64,000 nucleotides of DNA from Archegozetes longisetosus (Eukaryota; Arthropoda; Arachnida; Sarcoptiformes; Trhypochthoniidae), in the NCBI GenBank assembly GCA_018873245.2, contig JAEMBT020000001.1, forward strand, positions 4,030,001-4,094,000. Direction: 5' to 3'. The translations under genes were made by a program, and so were the position numbers. Numbering within the stretch: position 1 is the first letter of the stretch; every line of letters begins with the position of its first letter. Of this stretch, positions 45,311 to 59,600 are shown one piece after another. The notes beneath the pieces are model-generated. The model was given only the letters and a program-made list of their open reading frames with translations. It did no database searches and was not told the DNA's origin.

Positions 45311-46100
45311 AACTGTTATGATGTGCGGCTTCGTATCTACTTTTCGCTATCCACGTACGTAGTTGAAAGTGTATGGGTGAAATTATCTTACAATAACTTG
45401 GAAGAAAATCTAGCAGTGGCCGGAAGCCTGACAAATGCAAAAAGTGGAGAATAATTCAAACAAAATGTAAGCACAATTTGTAAAAGTTATCTAATATTGG
45501 GAAAAGAACTAAACATTGCGACAAAACCGTTAAAAGTTATTTAATTAAATGTGAAGTTCAAAAGTTCAAAAGCAAACTGCAAAAAATAATGAAAATATGA
45601 GAATCAAGTAAAGAAAGTATTTAAAGGTACACATAAGCTATCACTAACAACTAGGTTTGACGAAAGTCGAAAATTTTTCTAAATGTAATAAAACGTTTAA
45701 AAGTGTTCTAAAATGTTCTAATGGCGTTTAAAATTGTTTTGAGCCCTAAAAACACGGTACATGTTATTTCGAGAAAAAATTAAAAGATTTATTTTTGACT
45801 ATTTTTTGGCTGAGAAAGCGTAAAAATGCTTTGTTACCGAAATTCCGGGCAGAAAATACTTCAAAAATAGTCTTTCGGAGAGAGCTTAAAGCATTCAATT
45901 TGTATAATACTTTAATAAGTATCTTTTTTGTTAAATCTGATGAGTTTATGCCGTTTCATTCAAATACAATCAAATTTCCTTAGAAATGAGTACTCGTTAA
46001 ATGTCTTTAAACAATATAAAACACTGTTTAAACGTCTGTTTTAAGACCGACACAGAAAATGTTTTAGAACAATTGTTTTATAACAAATATCGGATCATTT
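45311..46100 (-). other. 5' flank of TPS-C
   Basis: Same sequence as 2,249-3,037. No promoter element is convincing. Confidence 0.5.
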
Positions 46101-46509
46101 TTAACCATTAAACAATAAAACGATTTTGATCAACGATTTCAGTAAAATAGGGTCTTTTTGACCCATCGATTGACTTGGAAAAGTATGTTATCGCAAGGGT
46201 TAGGGTGCATAACAGTTAGCGCGTTTTGTACTTTACTAGTGTCGTCATCCTTGACGTAATCAGTTAAAGGTTTGAGTGAAAACTAATTTCGTATACAAAT
46301 TTATGGCCTAAACTCAAATAGAACTAGCTTTGAAAACGATTCAATTTAAATATAAAATTTGTAAATAATTAATTTATTGCTTTATATGATCTGAATATAC
46401 TCATTTGAAAATACTATCAGTTTTATTAACATTAGAAATTGCATTAAATATAACAGATTCTATAGAACTTTGGGTCATTTTGACCCATGAAATACTGTTC
46501 TAGGGTTAA
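46101..46509. mobile_element. TTAA-bounded MITE, copy C
   Basis: Mirror of 30,244-30,652. Confidence 0.55.
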
Positions 46510-46802
46510 GAATATGAAGCTTTCAAATACTTTTAAAATAGAATGACTCTAAAAATCGAATTAAATCATATTGAAAATCAGTAAACGAGACTATCGCTCA
46601 AACATTAGCAATGACTCACAATTCGGAAACACAAGTATCTTTAGTAAAGCTTAATATAACAGTTAGCTTGTGATCCTAAACTTTTACTAAAGTTGTCAAA
46701 ACTTGTTACTCATTTAAAACTATCGACGACATCGAAGAAAGTTAAAGCCATTATGTGATTGTGTGACTTTTATAAAAGTAGTTCAACAAGAAAGTTTGGT
46801 AA

Positions 46803-48235
46803 TACACTACCGCTCATGAGTATGGAAATAAGAGTAGTTAACTCGATGTCTTACCTTTGATTGAATTTAACTAAGGAATTACTTCGTTGATTTTAGCGAA
46901 ACTTGTCTTAAATTAATGCGTCATAATTTAGGATTAGAACGATATAAAGATGTCGAATTGTATCACATTTTGAGTAAGGCTGTAAGCAGTCAACAATTTT
47001 TGTGATTTTTCATGCGGTCATAAGTAGGGAAATATTTTTATTTGACTGAATTAAAGGCAAAAGAGTTCATTTGACAATTCTTCGAAATTAAATGGAACAG
47101 AATACTAATTAAATAAAGCATTTTAAGAGCAAAATATATTAATTTGAAACTAATTCCTTGAAAAAATGGTCAAATTGCTGAAGTCGAACGTCTCCAGATG
47201 TTCAGAATGAGAAGTGAAGGCAAAACACATCAGACCATAGCCGAAATGATGGGATGCAGCCCCTCATGTGCTTGTGAAGTCGCAAAAAGATAAGTACATT
47301 CGAAACACCTTTTAGCTTAACAATAAGTGGTCGAAAACGCTGCACAACAAAGCGAACTGATAAAAGAATTTTAATAAGTCTTGCGAAAAACCGAAGAATT
47401 TCGGCCAAAGAAATCAAAGACTTGCAATCTGCAAATATAATTGCAGTGAATCTACCGTTTAACGATGATTAGGAAAAAAGCATCTTTTGGTTGAATACCA
47501 GAGGCCGAAACACATCTCCACTCAAAACGTCACAGAAGCAGAGCGTTTTGCAGTAACCACAATATTACCTGAACTAAGCCCCTTTGACAACTTTTTCAAG
47601 AAATTCATTTTTGACGACAGTGTATGTTGATTTAAAATGAATTTTTGAAAAAGTAGTCAAAGGGGCTTAATAAAGATAATAATTTGGTTACTGCAAAACG
47701 CTCTGCTTCTGTGACGTTTTGGGTGGAGATGTGTTTCGGCCTCTGGTATTCAACCTAAAGATGCTTCTTTCTTAATCATCGTTAAAGGTAGATTCACTGC
47801 AATTATATTTGCAGATTGCAAGTCTTTGATTTCTTTGGCCGAAATTCTTCGGTTTTTTGTCGCATTTGCTGTAATTCTGTTGCCAGTTCGTTTTGTTGTA
47901 CAGCGTTTTCGACCACTTCTTATTTAATTAGTATTCTGTTCCATTTAATTTCGAAGAATTGTCAAATGAACTCTTTTGCCTTTAATTCAGTCAAATAAAA
48001 ATATTTCCCTACTTATGACCGCATGAAAAAATCACAAAAAATTGTTGACTGCTTACAGCCTTACTCAAAATGTGATACAATTCGACATCTTTATATCGTT
48101 CTAATCCTAAATTATGACGCATTAATTTAAGACAAGTTTCGCTAAAATCAACGAAGTAATTCCTTAGTTAAATTCAATCAAAGGTAAGACATCGAGTTAA
48201 CTACTCTTATTTCCATACTCATGAGCGGTAGTGTA
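46803..48235 (+). mobile_element. Tc1-like foldback element, copy C
   Basis: The longest copy of the family, TA-flanked. The inner foldback is the least damaged here: the CCAGAGGCCGAAACACATCT block at about 47,500 and its inverted partner at about 47,730 are both complete. The transposase start is again broken by frameshifts. Confidence 0.75.
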
Positions 48236-48389
48236 GGTACCTTTTGCAGGCGGTTACTTTTGATGATCGATCCTCATAGTACTGGATGCGAGGAGTCTAA
48301 CGATATACTACATTCGATATTTCGTCCATAAATTACGTTCCAAAAACCAATCCACCCAGACGCCATCCCCACCCAATCTACATGCGCAT

Positions 48390-48640
48390 TTACCCATCTA
48401 CCCTTACCAATATTCCCAGTTCGTTCGGCTGAACATTTTGATGCCACACTTGACCACTTCTGGCCACCCAGATCTAGTCCCTCGAAAATGGACAAACCTG
48501 GCTTTACCAAGTTGTAACCCAAATCAAACAGAGATGGATATCCCGAGAACTACTCGCGATAATTGATCAAGTGAGGTATCAAAATGCTCAGCCCGATATC
48601 CTGAGTCCAATGATATATCACTTGCGTGCTCCGGAGGGGC
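48390..48640. repeat. Partial MITE, mirror copy
   Basis: Mirror of 28,150-28,410. Confidence 0.6.
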
Positions 48641-49080
48641 TACCTAGCGGTGAAACTATTTGAATTTTTCAAAATTTAATTTTTTACGTAATTTATGAAT
48701 AAAGTGTGGGCATGTAACATATGGTTAGACTCAACACGTCGAGTACTATTAGGACCCATCATTAAAAGTAACCGCCCGCAAAAGGCACCATCTACCGAAA
48801 GTTTAATAAGCTAAAAGCGAAATTTCTCAAACTCGAATTATGACACATAATTTTGATGCGCCGAGGATGTGCTATAATTGGGACCTTACTGTACTAAAAA
48901 TATCTTGGGATCATTGACAACTTAAGTCAAGTCTATTCATAATGTTAGAAATAAGACATCTATTTGGCTTACTTTTGGAGAATCCGTTTTGTATTTTCTA
49001 TCTTGCACAGTAGAAACTTAAACTTGTAAAACTTTAAATTTAAAGAAGTGTAAACTACGCTTTTATACTTTTAATAAGGC

Positions 49081-49401
49081 TTGAAAATAGTTGGATTAGT
49101 TTCTAAGCAACGGAACTTAGGTGCAAAATACGTCAAATATAGAGTTGCATCATATGAGATGATTTCTGAGAAAAAAGGAAAGTTTTATCTGATCAATACG
49201 ATGGTACAGCTAACTAATATCTATAGCTACTTTTATTGCTCATTTTCAAAGGCGTTTGTAATAAGTTTTTGCTTTGATTTTGCAATTGCGACAATTGCAG
49301 TCATAAATTTAATTTGCATCGTGAGTCATATCAGTGTTAAGAAGAAAAGAAAATACAGCATTTGTGGTCAGATATGCCATAACCAACGTAACTGTAAATA
49401 G
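49081..49401 (+). CDS. Hypothetical 106-residue membrane protein
   Basis: Longer version of the frame at 27,400-27,600: about 40 extra N-terminal residues (VSKQRNLGAKYVKYRVASYE region), one membrane span at about 62-85 and a basic Cys-containing tail. The start is uncertain because the frame is open at its 5' side. No family recognised. Confidence 0.3.
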   Translation: MKIVGLVSKQRNLGAKYVKYRVASYEMISEKKGKFYLINTMVQLTNIYSYFYCSFSKAFVISFCFDFAIATIAVINLICIVSHISVKKKRKYSICGQICHNQRNCK

Positions 49402-50250
49402 TCATTATAAGCTGTATATATATATCACATTCTCTTAATATTCAAAATAAATGAGTTTTTTCTATAACTAATACACCTCCCTCAAAAATATGATTGCATT
49501 ATAGAGGTTTAAAACGTCGCTTCAGATTTTGAGACACAAATTTCATCAAACTTCCTCACTTTCCTCAAAATTCATCTCACACATGTACATATACATGCAG
49601 GTAACATGCATATACTAAAATTTTTACTGCACGCTAATAAAACGTACATCTATGTGAACGCATAAACAGGATAAGCGTTAAGTGAAGCGGTTGATTTTTC
49701 AACAAAATGCATTGACTAAGCAAACAATCAAAGCTACACGTATAAAAAGCATGACAAGAAGAAACTGTAAAACAGCCATAAGAAAGTTTTAGGAAAGCAA
49801 TTCACAATAAATTACCTATAAAATCTGTAAATTTAAAATCTTGATAGCAATTTGTTAACGTTCAAGATGTTTTCAAAATTGTTCTATATGAAAATATTAA
49901 TAGCAGTAAAAACATTCATAAGAGCTTAAAAGTAGCATCTCGCCAGAAAATATGACCATTAAAAATTGGTGATTCCTTCCTTTTTCGCTTTTAACATAAT
50001 TCAAGGATATTTCCGACGCTTTTACAGTACTATAAAAAGATGAAAAATGAACACAAGTACCACAGTAAGTCTATTTATTATCAAGCCATAAACAATATTG
50101 AAAGTAGCTTTGAAACTAGCTTGCTCTCAGATTGTAGGTATTCCGTGTGAGCAATATTTAGATTTCATTAATTAATATGAGCTTACAAGAGAAGTATCTG
50201 ATCACAAAGCGGCGAATTTTGAAAGTTGCTAATTAATGCAAAACTGAATA

Positions 50251-50441
50251 GCATTTACTATATGGTTGGGAAAATTTTGACTAACCTCATGCAAAATATT
50301 CCAAATTAGAGTGACGAATCATGCACATAAGTATTGTGAAGTATAAAGTTTTCGGTCAGACTTGAACGCGATGTAACCTTGCAATAAAAAGTGAAACAAT
50401 TGATATTCAAATCTCTGTAAAATGACCAAGTATCCACCTGC
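50251..50441 (+). repeat. 190-bp inverted repeat beside receptor copy, mirror
   Basis: Mirror of 26,362-26,552; partner at 53,927-54,116. Confidence 0.85.
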
Positions 50442-51108
50442 ACCATTTCACAAAAGTAAAAATCACTTCAGCTCGTGAGACGAGCAATGTAAAGCGTTCT
50501 GACACAATCTTCAACTTTAATCGTGTTTAATCGGGTTAGTGGTGGTTAGGTTAAATGATGCAGAAATATCATTAGATTTTTTGCCTAAGATTCCAACACT
50601 CTGTCTTAGGGGACAATACCGAATATCGAAACTTCACTGACATCATATTGATACCCCGCATACGATCCTATACTTAGCACCTGGGGATCTACCTTCAACT
50701 TCATCCCCTTTGGTACTTGGGCCATAAATTTGGTCCATTTCTTTCAATATGTCCAGTTGTCTCAAATGACAAGTTCGAGGTTTACTGGTTTAATTTTTAT
50801 TTCAATATTACATCATGCTCAGGTCCTAACAATTTTTCAAACGCTCAAGTCTTTTATTATAATAATCATATTTATCTCATGGTGTGATTTTCTCGTGTGA
50901 AATACACATTGATATAATTTGTTTGAATATCGGTTTATTTTTTAGATTCATCATTAATAATAAGAATGTTCAGGATCTTTAATAAATAAGTTATCTATTT
51001 GAAGGTCTTCTAGAATAATTAAACTAATCATTAAAATAACTTCATCGATCATAAGCTTACATTCGAAAAATGTAAATTATAAGCATTTTTGATTTTACAT
51101 TAAAGTTG

Positions 51109-51680
51109 TACAGTGGACACTAGATAAATACCATTTATTTTGAACCTTTAAAAGTGTCACGACATTTCTCTATTAGGAATGTTAAAATGCCGTTTATTTT
51201 GAAATACTCGATATTTTTAACAAATTTTAATGTTAGCTTTTATCACTGGGTACCTCTTTATTTCGAAATATTTATCAAATAGTTTTTAAAATGATCTTTG
51301 AACGCCGTATTTTTGACAGACTATTTCATTTGCTTACTATTTGAGTGAATTAAATATTTTTAATCAAAATTATAAGTTATTTTATATTGTAAAATGATTG
51401 TTGGACTCCATGAAAATATTGATGAACTCAACTTTTGAAGAAATTAATGATTTAAAAGATAAACTAACTAATCTAAGATTACCATCGAAACAATCGCTTA
51501 CTATTGACTTCTTTAAACAATTGTATTCTAAATAAAATCTTAGTGTTAATTATTAAAATTTTGAATTTGTGACGAATTCTTTATTTTGGGATTTTTCCAA
51601 AATACTGAGTATTTCGAAAATTCACTATTATGAACTAATTTTTGGCAGAAGCTGCTTCAAAATAACGAGGCTCTACTGTA
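51109..51680 (+). mobile_element. Pogo/Tigger-like MITE, mirror copy
   Basis: Mirror of 25,123-25,695. The plus strand near 51,422-51,535 encodes the MNSTFEEINDLKDKLTNLR start and the SLTIDFF tail of the pogo-like remnant. Confidence 0.65.
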
Positions 51681-51912
51681 TTTACTTTTCTGAGCTCAAG
51701 TCACTAAAAAAACAAACAGATTTACTTTCAACAGAATACCTGATATATTAAGTGAATCGATCAACTTAGTGAAGTCACGAATAGTTCTTTTCCTGAACTG
51801 AATCATAGCTGAATGTAATTATAATATCGATTATTATTGTTCACATTTGAAATTTGAACTTTATAAAATGGAAAGCTTTTTGTTCAATAGCTTATAATTA
51901 TAAACGGTCGAA

Positions 51913-53038
51913 ATGGATATAAGTTCAGAACCAAAGGTCTATGAGTCTGAAAATAATAATAACGTACTAGTTATTAATGATATAGATTTACCACTTTATA
52001 AATATGGAATTATGTATAGATATGATATCAAAAACTACTTTGACAGTGGTATCAAGAAAAGAAATCAAGAACTCAAATCCAACGTTTTAAGTATGTGGCT
52101 TCTGATTAATGTTCTAAGATCGTTAATCATCTTAACCAATTTGGAGAACGGAAGAGTCCCTAAATATTACTTCGATTCACTTCAACATGTTGGAGGTTTA
52201 GCTGAGTTTAATTGTTTGATAGCGTTTGTGGCTGTTGTTTTCTCATTTAGTCTTATAAGACTTTTCAATAGTAAAGAAAAAGCTGACTTTCGATGGCTTG
52301 AAATCATCAAAGTTTTGAAAGGATTACAAAATGAGAGTACAATCGGGATATATGACAAAAAAAGTTTCAAAATATTTACTAAAATATAAAAGTTGCCTTC
52401 AACTTTACTGAACTACAAATGCGAGTTCTTGTGGCTTTTATCTTTATGGCATCAATCGCAATTTTAGTAAAATCTTATGAATGGAAGGACATAATAACTT
52501 ATGGGATATTAAGTTCTATTATTATTTTGGAATTGAATGACAGCAGTAATAATAATTTCATATAGCTTTCTATTACTTCATCATTTGCTATTATTGCAAA
52601 TTCAGATTTAAATTATTTAATAACAAACTAATAAACGTAAGTAAACCTAGAGCTTTCTTCAGCACTAAAGCCATATTGGAATTAGTTGGAGAACATAACA
52701 GTATCTGTAATGATATTTTAATCCACAATAAATTCTGGTCTAAATACTTATTTATACTGACTTATACTCTGATTCCCATAAATCTAATGGTTCTACAACA
52801 AATGTTCTTTGAAGACGTATCTATGCTAATATTTTATTCTGGGATCTTATTATCTATTGTGTGGTCATTGTTTCACATCACAATCAATTCGATGACTGCA
52901 TCGATTAATAAGGAATCTTTGAATTCTTATAAATATTTACATAAACTTTACTTGGAATCCCGAACACGTCTTGATCGAAGACTAAAATCAAAGTCGGTTA
53001 AGAACAGCGAATTTTATTTGAATAAATTCATAATTTAA
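51913..53038 (+). pseudogene. Gustatory receptor-like gene, frameshifted mirror copy
   Basis: Same start as the intact copy at 24,890. The frame is lost near 52,386 (one A missing from a run) and again near 52,530-52,580 (small run-length losses), resuming as an open piece at 52,676-53,038. A change near 52,975 alters the last residues, replacing GSKTK with a longer tail. All lesions are one- or two-base run-length changes, so consensus error is plausible. Confidence 0.6.
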
Positions 53039-53926
53039 TTTTTGACTCATATTGTTTTTAGATTGAATGAACGGAGAGAGTGAGCAGTAATGAATTTCAG
53101 ATTGATTTTCATGTGGTAATCAATTTGTTTTCACACCAATTATTTCATTCCAAGTAAGGCATTTTATAAACTATAGAATTTTTATGTGAAAAGTTTACAA
53201 AAGATATATCTATTCACAACATTCTGTATATACTTTTGCTGACGAACACAGTCGCGAATACCATGAACTGAATGAGGATATTAGTTATTTATTTGGTTAT
53301 CGATAGAATTTGAAAGTTATGTCAATGAATTGTTGTGTTTTATTCTTAGGAACTGTTTCTCAACATCGAAATAGAAGATGGTCGAATAATGTCTTTAAAC
53401 ATTTAATATAGTAGAAAATGTTTTATTGTTTCGTATATTCTTAATAGAATCGGGAAAAATTTACGTACCTGCACAACAGTTAATGTAAACGGATCAAATT
53501 TAAAGTTCTTATGGAGTTTTAAAAAATGTTGATAATAAGCTAAAAAGTGTGAATGAGCATTAGCTCTGAATACTGTTTTAATTTGTTTACTTTATTAGCT
53601 AAACCAATGATTAATAAGTAGGTAACATTTTGCTAAGGGAAGGTTTATAGAAAGGTATAGACTTGAGTATTAAGAGAAGGTGTTTTAAAAATATGTATTC
53701 TTGTGTAGTTTTAAGTTCTATGAATTATACTTGTGTATTGAGGGTAACAAGTAAAATAATAAATATTTATGCTTTTGTTGTAATTATGCACCCTTAAAAG
53801 AGGGGTCTGGTTGGCTAGACCGACAATCTTTAAATAAAATCTTATAAACTTAAAATCGAAAATTTAGATAAGAGTTATTATCACTTTTTAAAAATAATAA
53901 TACGCTATCTGTGTAGAGGAAAACGC

Positions 53927-54116
53927 GCAGGATGGATACTGGTCATTTTACAGAGATTTAATATCATTTGTTTCACTTTTTATTGCAAGGTTACATCGCG
54001 TTCAAGTCTGACCGAAAACTTTATACTTCACAATACTTATGTGCATGATTCGTCACTCTAACTTGGAATATTTTGCATGAGGTTAGTCAAAATTTTCCCA
54101 ACCATATAGTAAATGC
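53927..54116 (-). repeat. 190-bp inverted repeat beside receptor copy, mirror
   Basis: Mirror of 22,658-22,847, with small indels (GCAGGATGG in place of GCAGGTGG). Confidence 0.85.
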
Positions 54117-54397
54117 GGTTGGTTATTACTTTTGTGTGAAGCTAGGGAAACCATTACATATCTATATATTTATTATCAGCATGCCTTGACAAGCAAAAAA
54201 GTTTCAAGCCACACCCGCCTCCGCCCACTTCTAAGCTCCGCCCACTAAAAAAATTTTAGCCACATCCACCAAAATTTTCTTAAATTTCTATCTAAACATA
54301 CTATTTAAGGATATGCAATCGGATTCTCAAAATTCCTTCTGTGGGCGAAGTTATGAATTTTCAAAATTTCGATATTCCAATAGTAACTAGGACATCC
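54117..54397. repeat. Dispersed repeat R, mirror copy
   Basis: Mirror of 22,377-22,657; contains CTCCGCCCAC and TATATTTATTATCAGCATG. Confidence 0.6.
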
Positions 54398-54556
54398 TTT
54401 ATGTCTAGTTTTTCATGTTTACTTACTTACTATCTATTCGTTTTTAGGAAAGATACAGAACCATAAGTTATTAGGTATTTAAGGAAAACAAATTCTTACC
54501 AAAATTTACAAAAGATAAACATAATAATACATGTTTATTTAATAGATTTTGTTTTA

Positions 54557-54856
54557 TGGAGCTCATTCAAAATATTTGGATAGAAATGCTAACGAATGGA
54601 ATTTGCATTCTATAAGAAAACCAAAAATGCAGATGGTCCATTCGGCAAGCCAGAAATTTGTGGGTCAGAGGAGCAAGGCATTGAAATTGATAAAGAGACT
54701 ATAAATTTATACAAAGAAATATATGGAATCAATTATAACGCTAAAGGATGTTATGACAATTTTCTAAAAATGATGCAAATCTTGTTTCCTAACATTCAGA
54801 AACCAACAGATGCAAAAAGGCAAAATATCGATTTATTTATATACTCTACGAAATAA
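54557..54856 (+). pseudogene. Hypothetical 106-residue gene, frameshifted mirror copy
   Basis: One A is missing after the sixth codon and a run-length change near 54,815 shifts the end, compared with 21,896-22,216. The middle 70 codons are unchanged. Confidence 0.4.
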
Positions 54857-54990
54857 ACTCTTATTTAGATTGAAAACTAAATTACAATATCTATTATTGA
54901 AATATTTTTAAAGTAAAGATTTGATATTCTCGAAAGCGATATATATTTCTATTAATAAATCACTTCAAACAAATAAACATCGGGGTTGAG

Positions 54991-55395
54991 TTAAGTACCA
55001 GGACTATAACATCTTGAACTCTAGAAAAGTATTTCATGGGTCAAAATGGCCCAAAGGTCTATAAAACTGTTATAATTATTTAATGCAATTTCCAATGTTA
55101 ATAAAACTGATAGTATTTTCAAATGAATATATTTAAATCGTTTTGAGCAATAAATTAATCGTTTTAGAGAAAGTTCTATTTGAGTTTAGGCCATAAATTT
55201 GTATAAGAAATTAGTTTTTACTCAAACATTAAAATGATTACGTCAACGATGACGACACTAACAAAGTACAAAACACACTAACTACTATACATCCTAACCC
55301 TTGTGATAACATACTTTTCCAAATCAATCGATGGGTCAAAAAGACCCATTTTACTGAAATCATTAATCAAAATCGTTTTACTGTATAAGAGTTAA
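54991..55395. mobile_element. TTAA-bounded MITE, mirror of second copy
   Basis: Mirror of 21,370-21,777, with TTAA at both ends. Confidence 0.55.
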
Positions 55396-55580
55396 ATATA
55401 TTTAATAGAACTAAAATTTGAATAAATGATTGGTGAATATATTCGCTCCCAGTCTAGTTGACCAGCGCCCACCTCAGTGGGAGGTGTTCAATACCAATGG
55501 CGAAACCATTCAGACTTACATCATCTATAATTTTCTTATAAGGCATTTCAAGTTCATCCAGAGTATTGAATCTTTTATCT

Positions 55581-56156
55581 GGGTGAACCCGTGCTAATGG
55601 ATCTAAAGGGGTTCCCGACTCCCCACCTCAATTGCAATACATCATTTAATTCAGTTCGCCGAGCTGAACATTTTGGTATCACACTTGACCACTTTCAACC
55701 CAAACTTGACCACTTCTGGCCGCCGAGACCTAACCCCCTCGAAAATGGGTAAACCTGGTTTTACCAAGTTGTAACCCAAGCCAGACCTGATTTAAACCAA
55801 TGTATAATAGGTTAGGTCGCGAAGCGACAATTTATTCTCCTTAGTTTATATCACGCTTGTTTAGGCTACGACCCGAGAATCCAGGTTTATCCATATAGAG
55901 GTAGTAAACCAAACAATGATGGATATCTCGAGAATCACTTTAGATAATTGATCAAGTGAGAAATCAAAATGCTCAGTTCGATGTCCTGAATCCAATGATA
56001 TATCACTTGGCGGGGTTAGCCCTTCTTGTCGGGAGTTATCTATAAGTGGTCAAGTGTGGTATCAAAATGTTCAGCTCGACGAACTGAATCCAATGACGTA
56101 TTGCACTTGGAGGTGGGGGTCGGGAACCCCTTTAGACTCATTATCCGGATTCACCC
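55581..56156. mobile_element. MITE with ~113-bp inverted repeats, mirror copy
   Basis: Mirror of 20,605-21,184. The internal TTAGGTCGC hairpin is damaged here by loss of a few bases near 55,825. Confidence 0.65.
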
Positions 56157-56899
56157 ATTTATTTTTTAGACCTCTATTCTATATTGAGACAATAATAAAA
56201 AAGCCAATTAAATAAACAATAATAAACAAAAACAAAACAAAATAAAAATCAGAAAATGTTTTCTAAGAAATCGATTGCATGCAAATATCTCTATATGTAA
56301 ACAGCTTTTTCTACTGAAAAGTGCAATCAAAACCCTAATCCTAAAGCTTACTTGTAATTCCCTATTCCCAAACTGGTGCCCTGAGCACAAATCCAGTGAG
56401 TCAACGTACCGTCCGTCTGAACTCACAAACTTTGTGAGTCCACATCTAGTCCGTCTGAGCCCTCATTGGACTTGTGCTTACGACAACAGTTTCCTATTGG
56501 ACTAAGGCTAGCCCTCGTCTAAAATTTGTATAAAAAGCCTCGAATTTTAATAAAGATCAGTCTGTTTTTCCTTTGCACGTAAAAGTACTGTTTCATTTAA
56601 GTATTTTTTCTTTGCAAGTTTTGGTCCCTTTTTGACTTAGTTGAGGTAGTGCTTATCGTCGAGCGCTTCCAACTAGTCTCCTTCCCTCTAAAGCTAAGAC
56701 TCGCACAAACACTCTTTCCTTTTCCACGGGCAGACGCTTAAACAGGTTCTCGAAGGCACTTAATCGCTGACCAACTCTTGTTCTCTGCTCTCGCTCCGGA
56801 ACAAAGCATTGCTACCGCAAGAGTTCCGGACCTGTGAGCTGAAGAACGGAGAGTCGGCCTTTAGCGTCGCCACGCGACAGTCCCTTTGTTCTTCGGCGA
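56157..56899. other. Unrecognised GC-richer segment, mirror
   Basis: Mirror of 19,861-20,604; same palindromic CTCACAAACTTTGTGAG motif, no gene recognised. Confidence 0.35.
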
Positions 56900-57430
56900 C
56901 GACACAATATATGCCATCGTAATCACACAGCTTTAAATCAGGGCTATAAGGCTGTCGTTCCAATTCCTTCCATCGATATCTCACAAAAGATTCTTCAATA
57001 TTCGAATGTTTGAGTCTTGCGTTGGCATGGAGTATTATTGGTCTACGAATCCATAGTCGTTTTATTGCTGAGAGTATTACTCGACTCAAAAATCTAGATA
57101 AATTTCAAAATTAACATTTGTATTTCTCTCTAAAATTTTGTAAACTAACACCGATTTTTATGAAAGGCCACTATCATCATATGCTTCCAAGCTTGCATTG
57201 ATGCTCTTACTTTTGCAAGCCTGGTATGCAAATTACGAGCACTAGCATTATTTGAAATTTATGATTTTTCCAATCAACATTCTTACTGTGGTTCTCCAGG
57301 AAGGCGATACTAGCGAGATGCTCAATAATCCTTAGGGTCATAGTATTTGAGCCATGGCTATAATTCTGTCTAGCATTCCATAGTTACTGTTGTATTTTTC
57401 AATGTGCCCAGTACAAATATGAGCGTGACA
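56900..57430 (-). pseudogene. Mariner-type transposase remnant, mirror copy
   Basis: Mirror of 19,321-19,860. The frame before IEESFVRYRW is shifted by a lost base near 57,150, so only the HANARLKHS to SPDLKLCDYDG part is open. Confidence 0.65.
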
Positions 57431-59600
57431 TCATCCAGTATATTTTACTCTAATGCACAATAATACAACTTTAAAATGTTTGCTACTCTTGTAATCTCCG
57501 TAATATGATAGTCTGGATACTTAACTCAACTCCTGATAATATTAACTTAATCATATAATACTAAGAACTTGTCAGATTATAAACTAAAATTCTTGAATTG
57601 ATGTTTGTATAATATACTAATGTAATGTAGTAGTAGGTCTTGGTACTCTATATTATCTAATGTTCTGTTAGAATACTCCTTTAGGCCGTTTTAGGTATCC
57701 TTTATGAAATTTAATTGAGTAGTGAATAGAATAAATTTATTAAAAGCAAATCGCGTTACCCTCAGCCCGTAAAGTATTTTTCATTATTTTTGGTATTTTA
57801 TTAATCAGATTGCTAGAGAATTATCGGTTTTCGGACAATTCATAAGCTTGTATTAAAGATTCACAATGAGCGTTAATGTTATTTATGATAGGACGCCGTT
57901 ATCTGACTAAACGTCATGACGTTTTGTCCAATTATTCACATGCGCTTAATTTTGATGAACGGTCTGGATGATCCATTAGTTTCCATCACTATTTCTAGGA
58001 TTTTTACGAATTCTATGCTTTATAAATAAATTCCTACTAGAAGGATAGTAGTTGCGAAAAGTCACATAATTGTAATCTCCAAACTTTGTACGGTTGTAGA
58101 AGAGAACATATTCTTCTGAATATTCTTTATTGGTCTCTTAATTGATATGCTGAATTTTTCTAAAGTGTTACTTAATATTCGCACAAAGTTTTAAATTCAG
58201 TTAAATTGGAATCAGGGCGCACGCGACAATGAGCTACATGCCGCTCGATTCGTATGAATTAGTTTAAAATATAGAATGAGTTGTAGTTTAAATCTATTTG
58301 TTCTGGTCTTAAAACTACTAAATAAATATCAGAAACGCCAACCAATTCGACAATTTATGAGAAAAAAAGGATAAAGCCAATTACTATTTTCTGGTATCTA
58401 GAAATAGGATTTTGAAGGCTATCGATCTATAATAACTTATAACTAGGCAAATGGAGAATGATATATCGTTGAAAAGATCAAAAGGTTTGGGTAGTAATAG
58501 AGTCAATACCATGGATAGAGATACTTTGAAGCATTATTTTTTTATTTGGCAATAATACTTGCAATAAAATCAAGTTTCACAACCTTGATATGATCGTTCA
58601 GCGATCTTTTGTTGACCGACACCAATTTTTAATGGTCATATCTTCAGGCGTGTTATATTAAAACAAAAAGTATTCTAATTTGTTTTTTTAAACTTTCTAT
58701 TTGTTATGAGAATGAAAGCAAAACTCTTATTTCGTTATGACTATAAAAGGTTTTGTTTAGTTCGCTCTAATTGTAAAAGTAAACTCTTATTTCAATTTAA
58801 TTAATAAATAGGAAATTAATTGTTATGGGAATCTAACATTGGAATGCTTGAACATCCCTTTTTAGGAATAACTTTTCTTAAAATTATAACTCGAAAATAT
58901 TCTTAAACATCCTTTTATTAATTAGTCAGAAAAGTATAAAAAGAAAGAGTAATAAAGTAGAAATTAAGCTAGTTAGTACGAGATTGCAAGAGATCTTAGA
59001 CTCTGTGCGATACGTTTAAATCTTTATGTATTATCATTCAATTTATATTTTAATAAAAATTGTTAATTGTTAAAGATTGAGTTGTTATTTCGTTATATAA
59101 AAATGCACTCTCACAATAAGATACAACATTTAAAGATTTGGCCACTATTAGGTGAGTTTTTTTGTTTTATTTTCTTCAAATATATTTATTTATATATTAT
59201 TAAATTAGTAATTAATCAGCCGTTTTTATTAATTGCTACTTGTTATTTTACTTTTTTAAAAGTTTTATTTTACTTAGAAATATCATACTTAACCTTTGTA
59301 AACAATGCACATGATTAATATATACATCTATTCAGATGTACAGTTATTCCCGTTGCTTGCATACAATAGAAAATTAATTATAATTGATTTCAGTCACAAA
59401 AGAATTTATCATCCGAATTACATACGTATTATATATTTATTAAATTTTATTTTAGAGTTCATAAGAGGATTAAAATAAAATTAATAAAACAATGAGTTCA
59501 AAACCAACAGCGATTAAAATATCAACTACAAATAACAGTGTGTTGATCTTATTTAAAAAGTCAAGCTTTTGGTTTAGTATAAAATGATTAATGTAACAAG
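57431..59600. other. Non-coding region, possible LTR remnant, mirror
   Basis: Mirror of 17,161-19,320. TGTTATGGGAATCTAACA lies at about 58,822. Confidence 0.35.
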
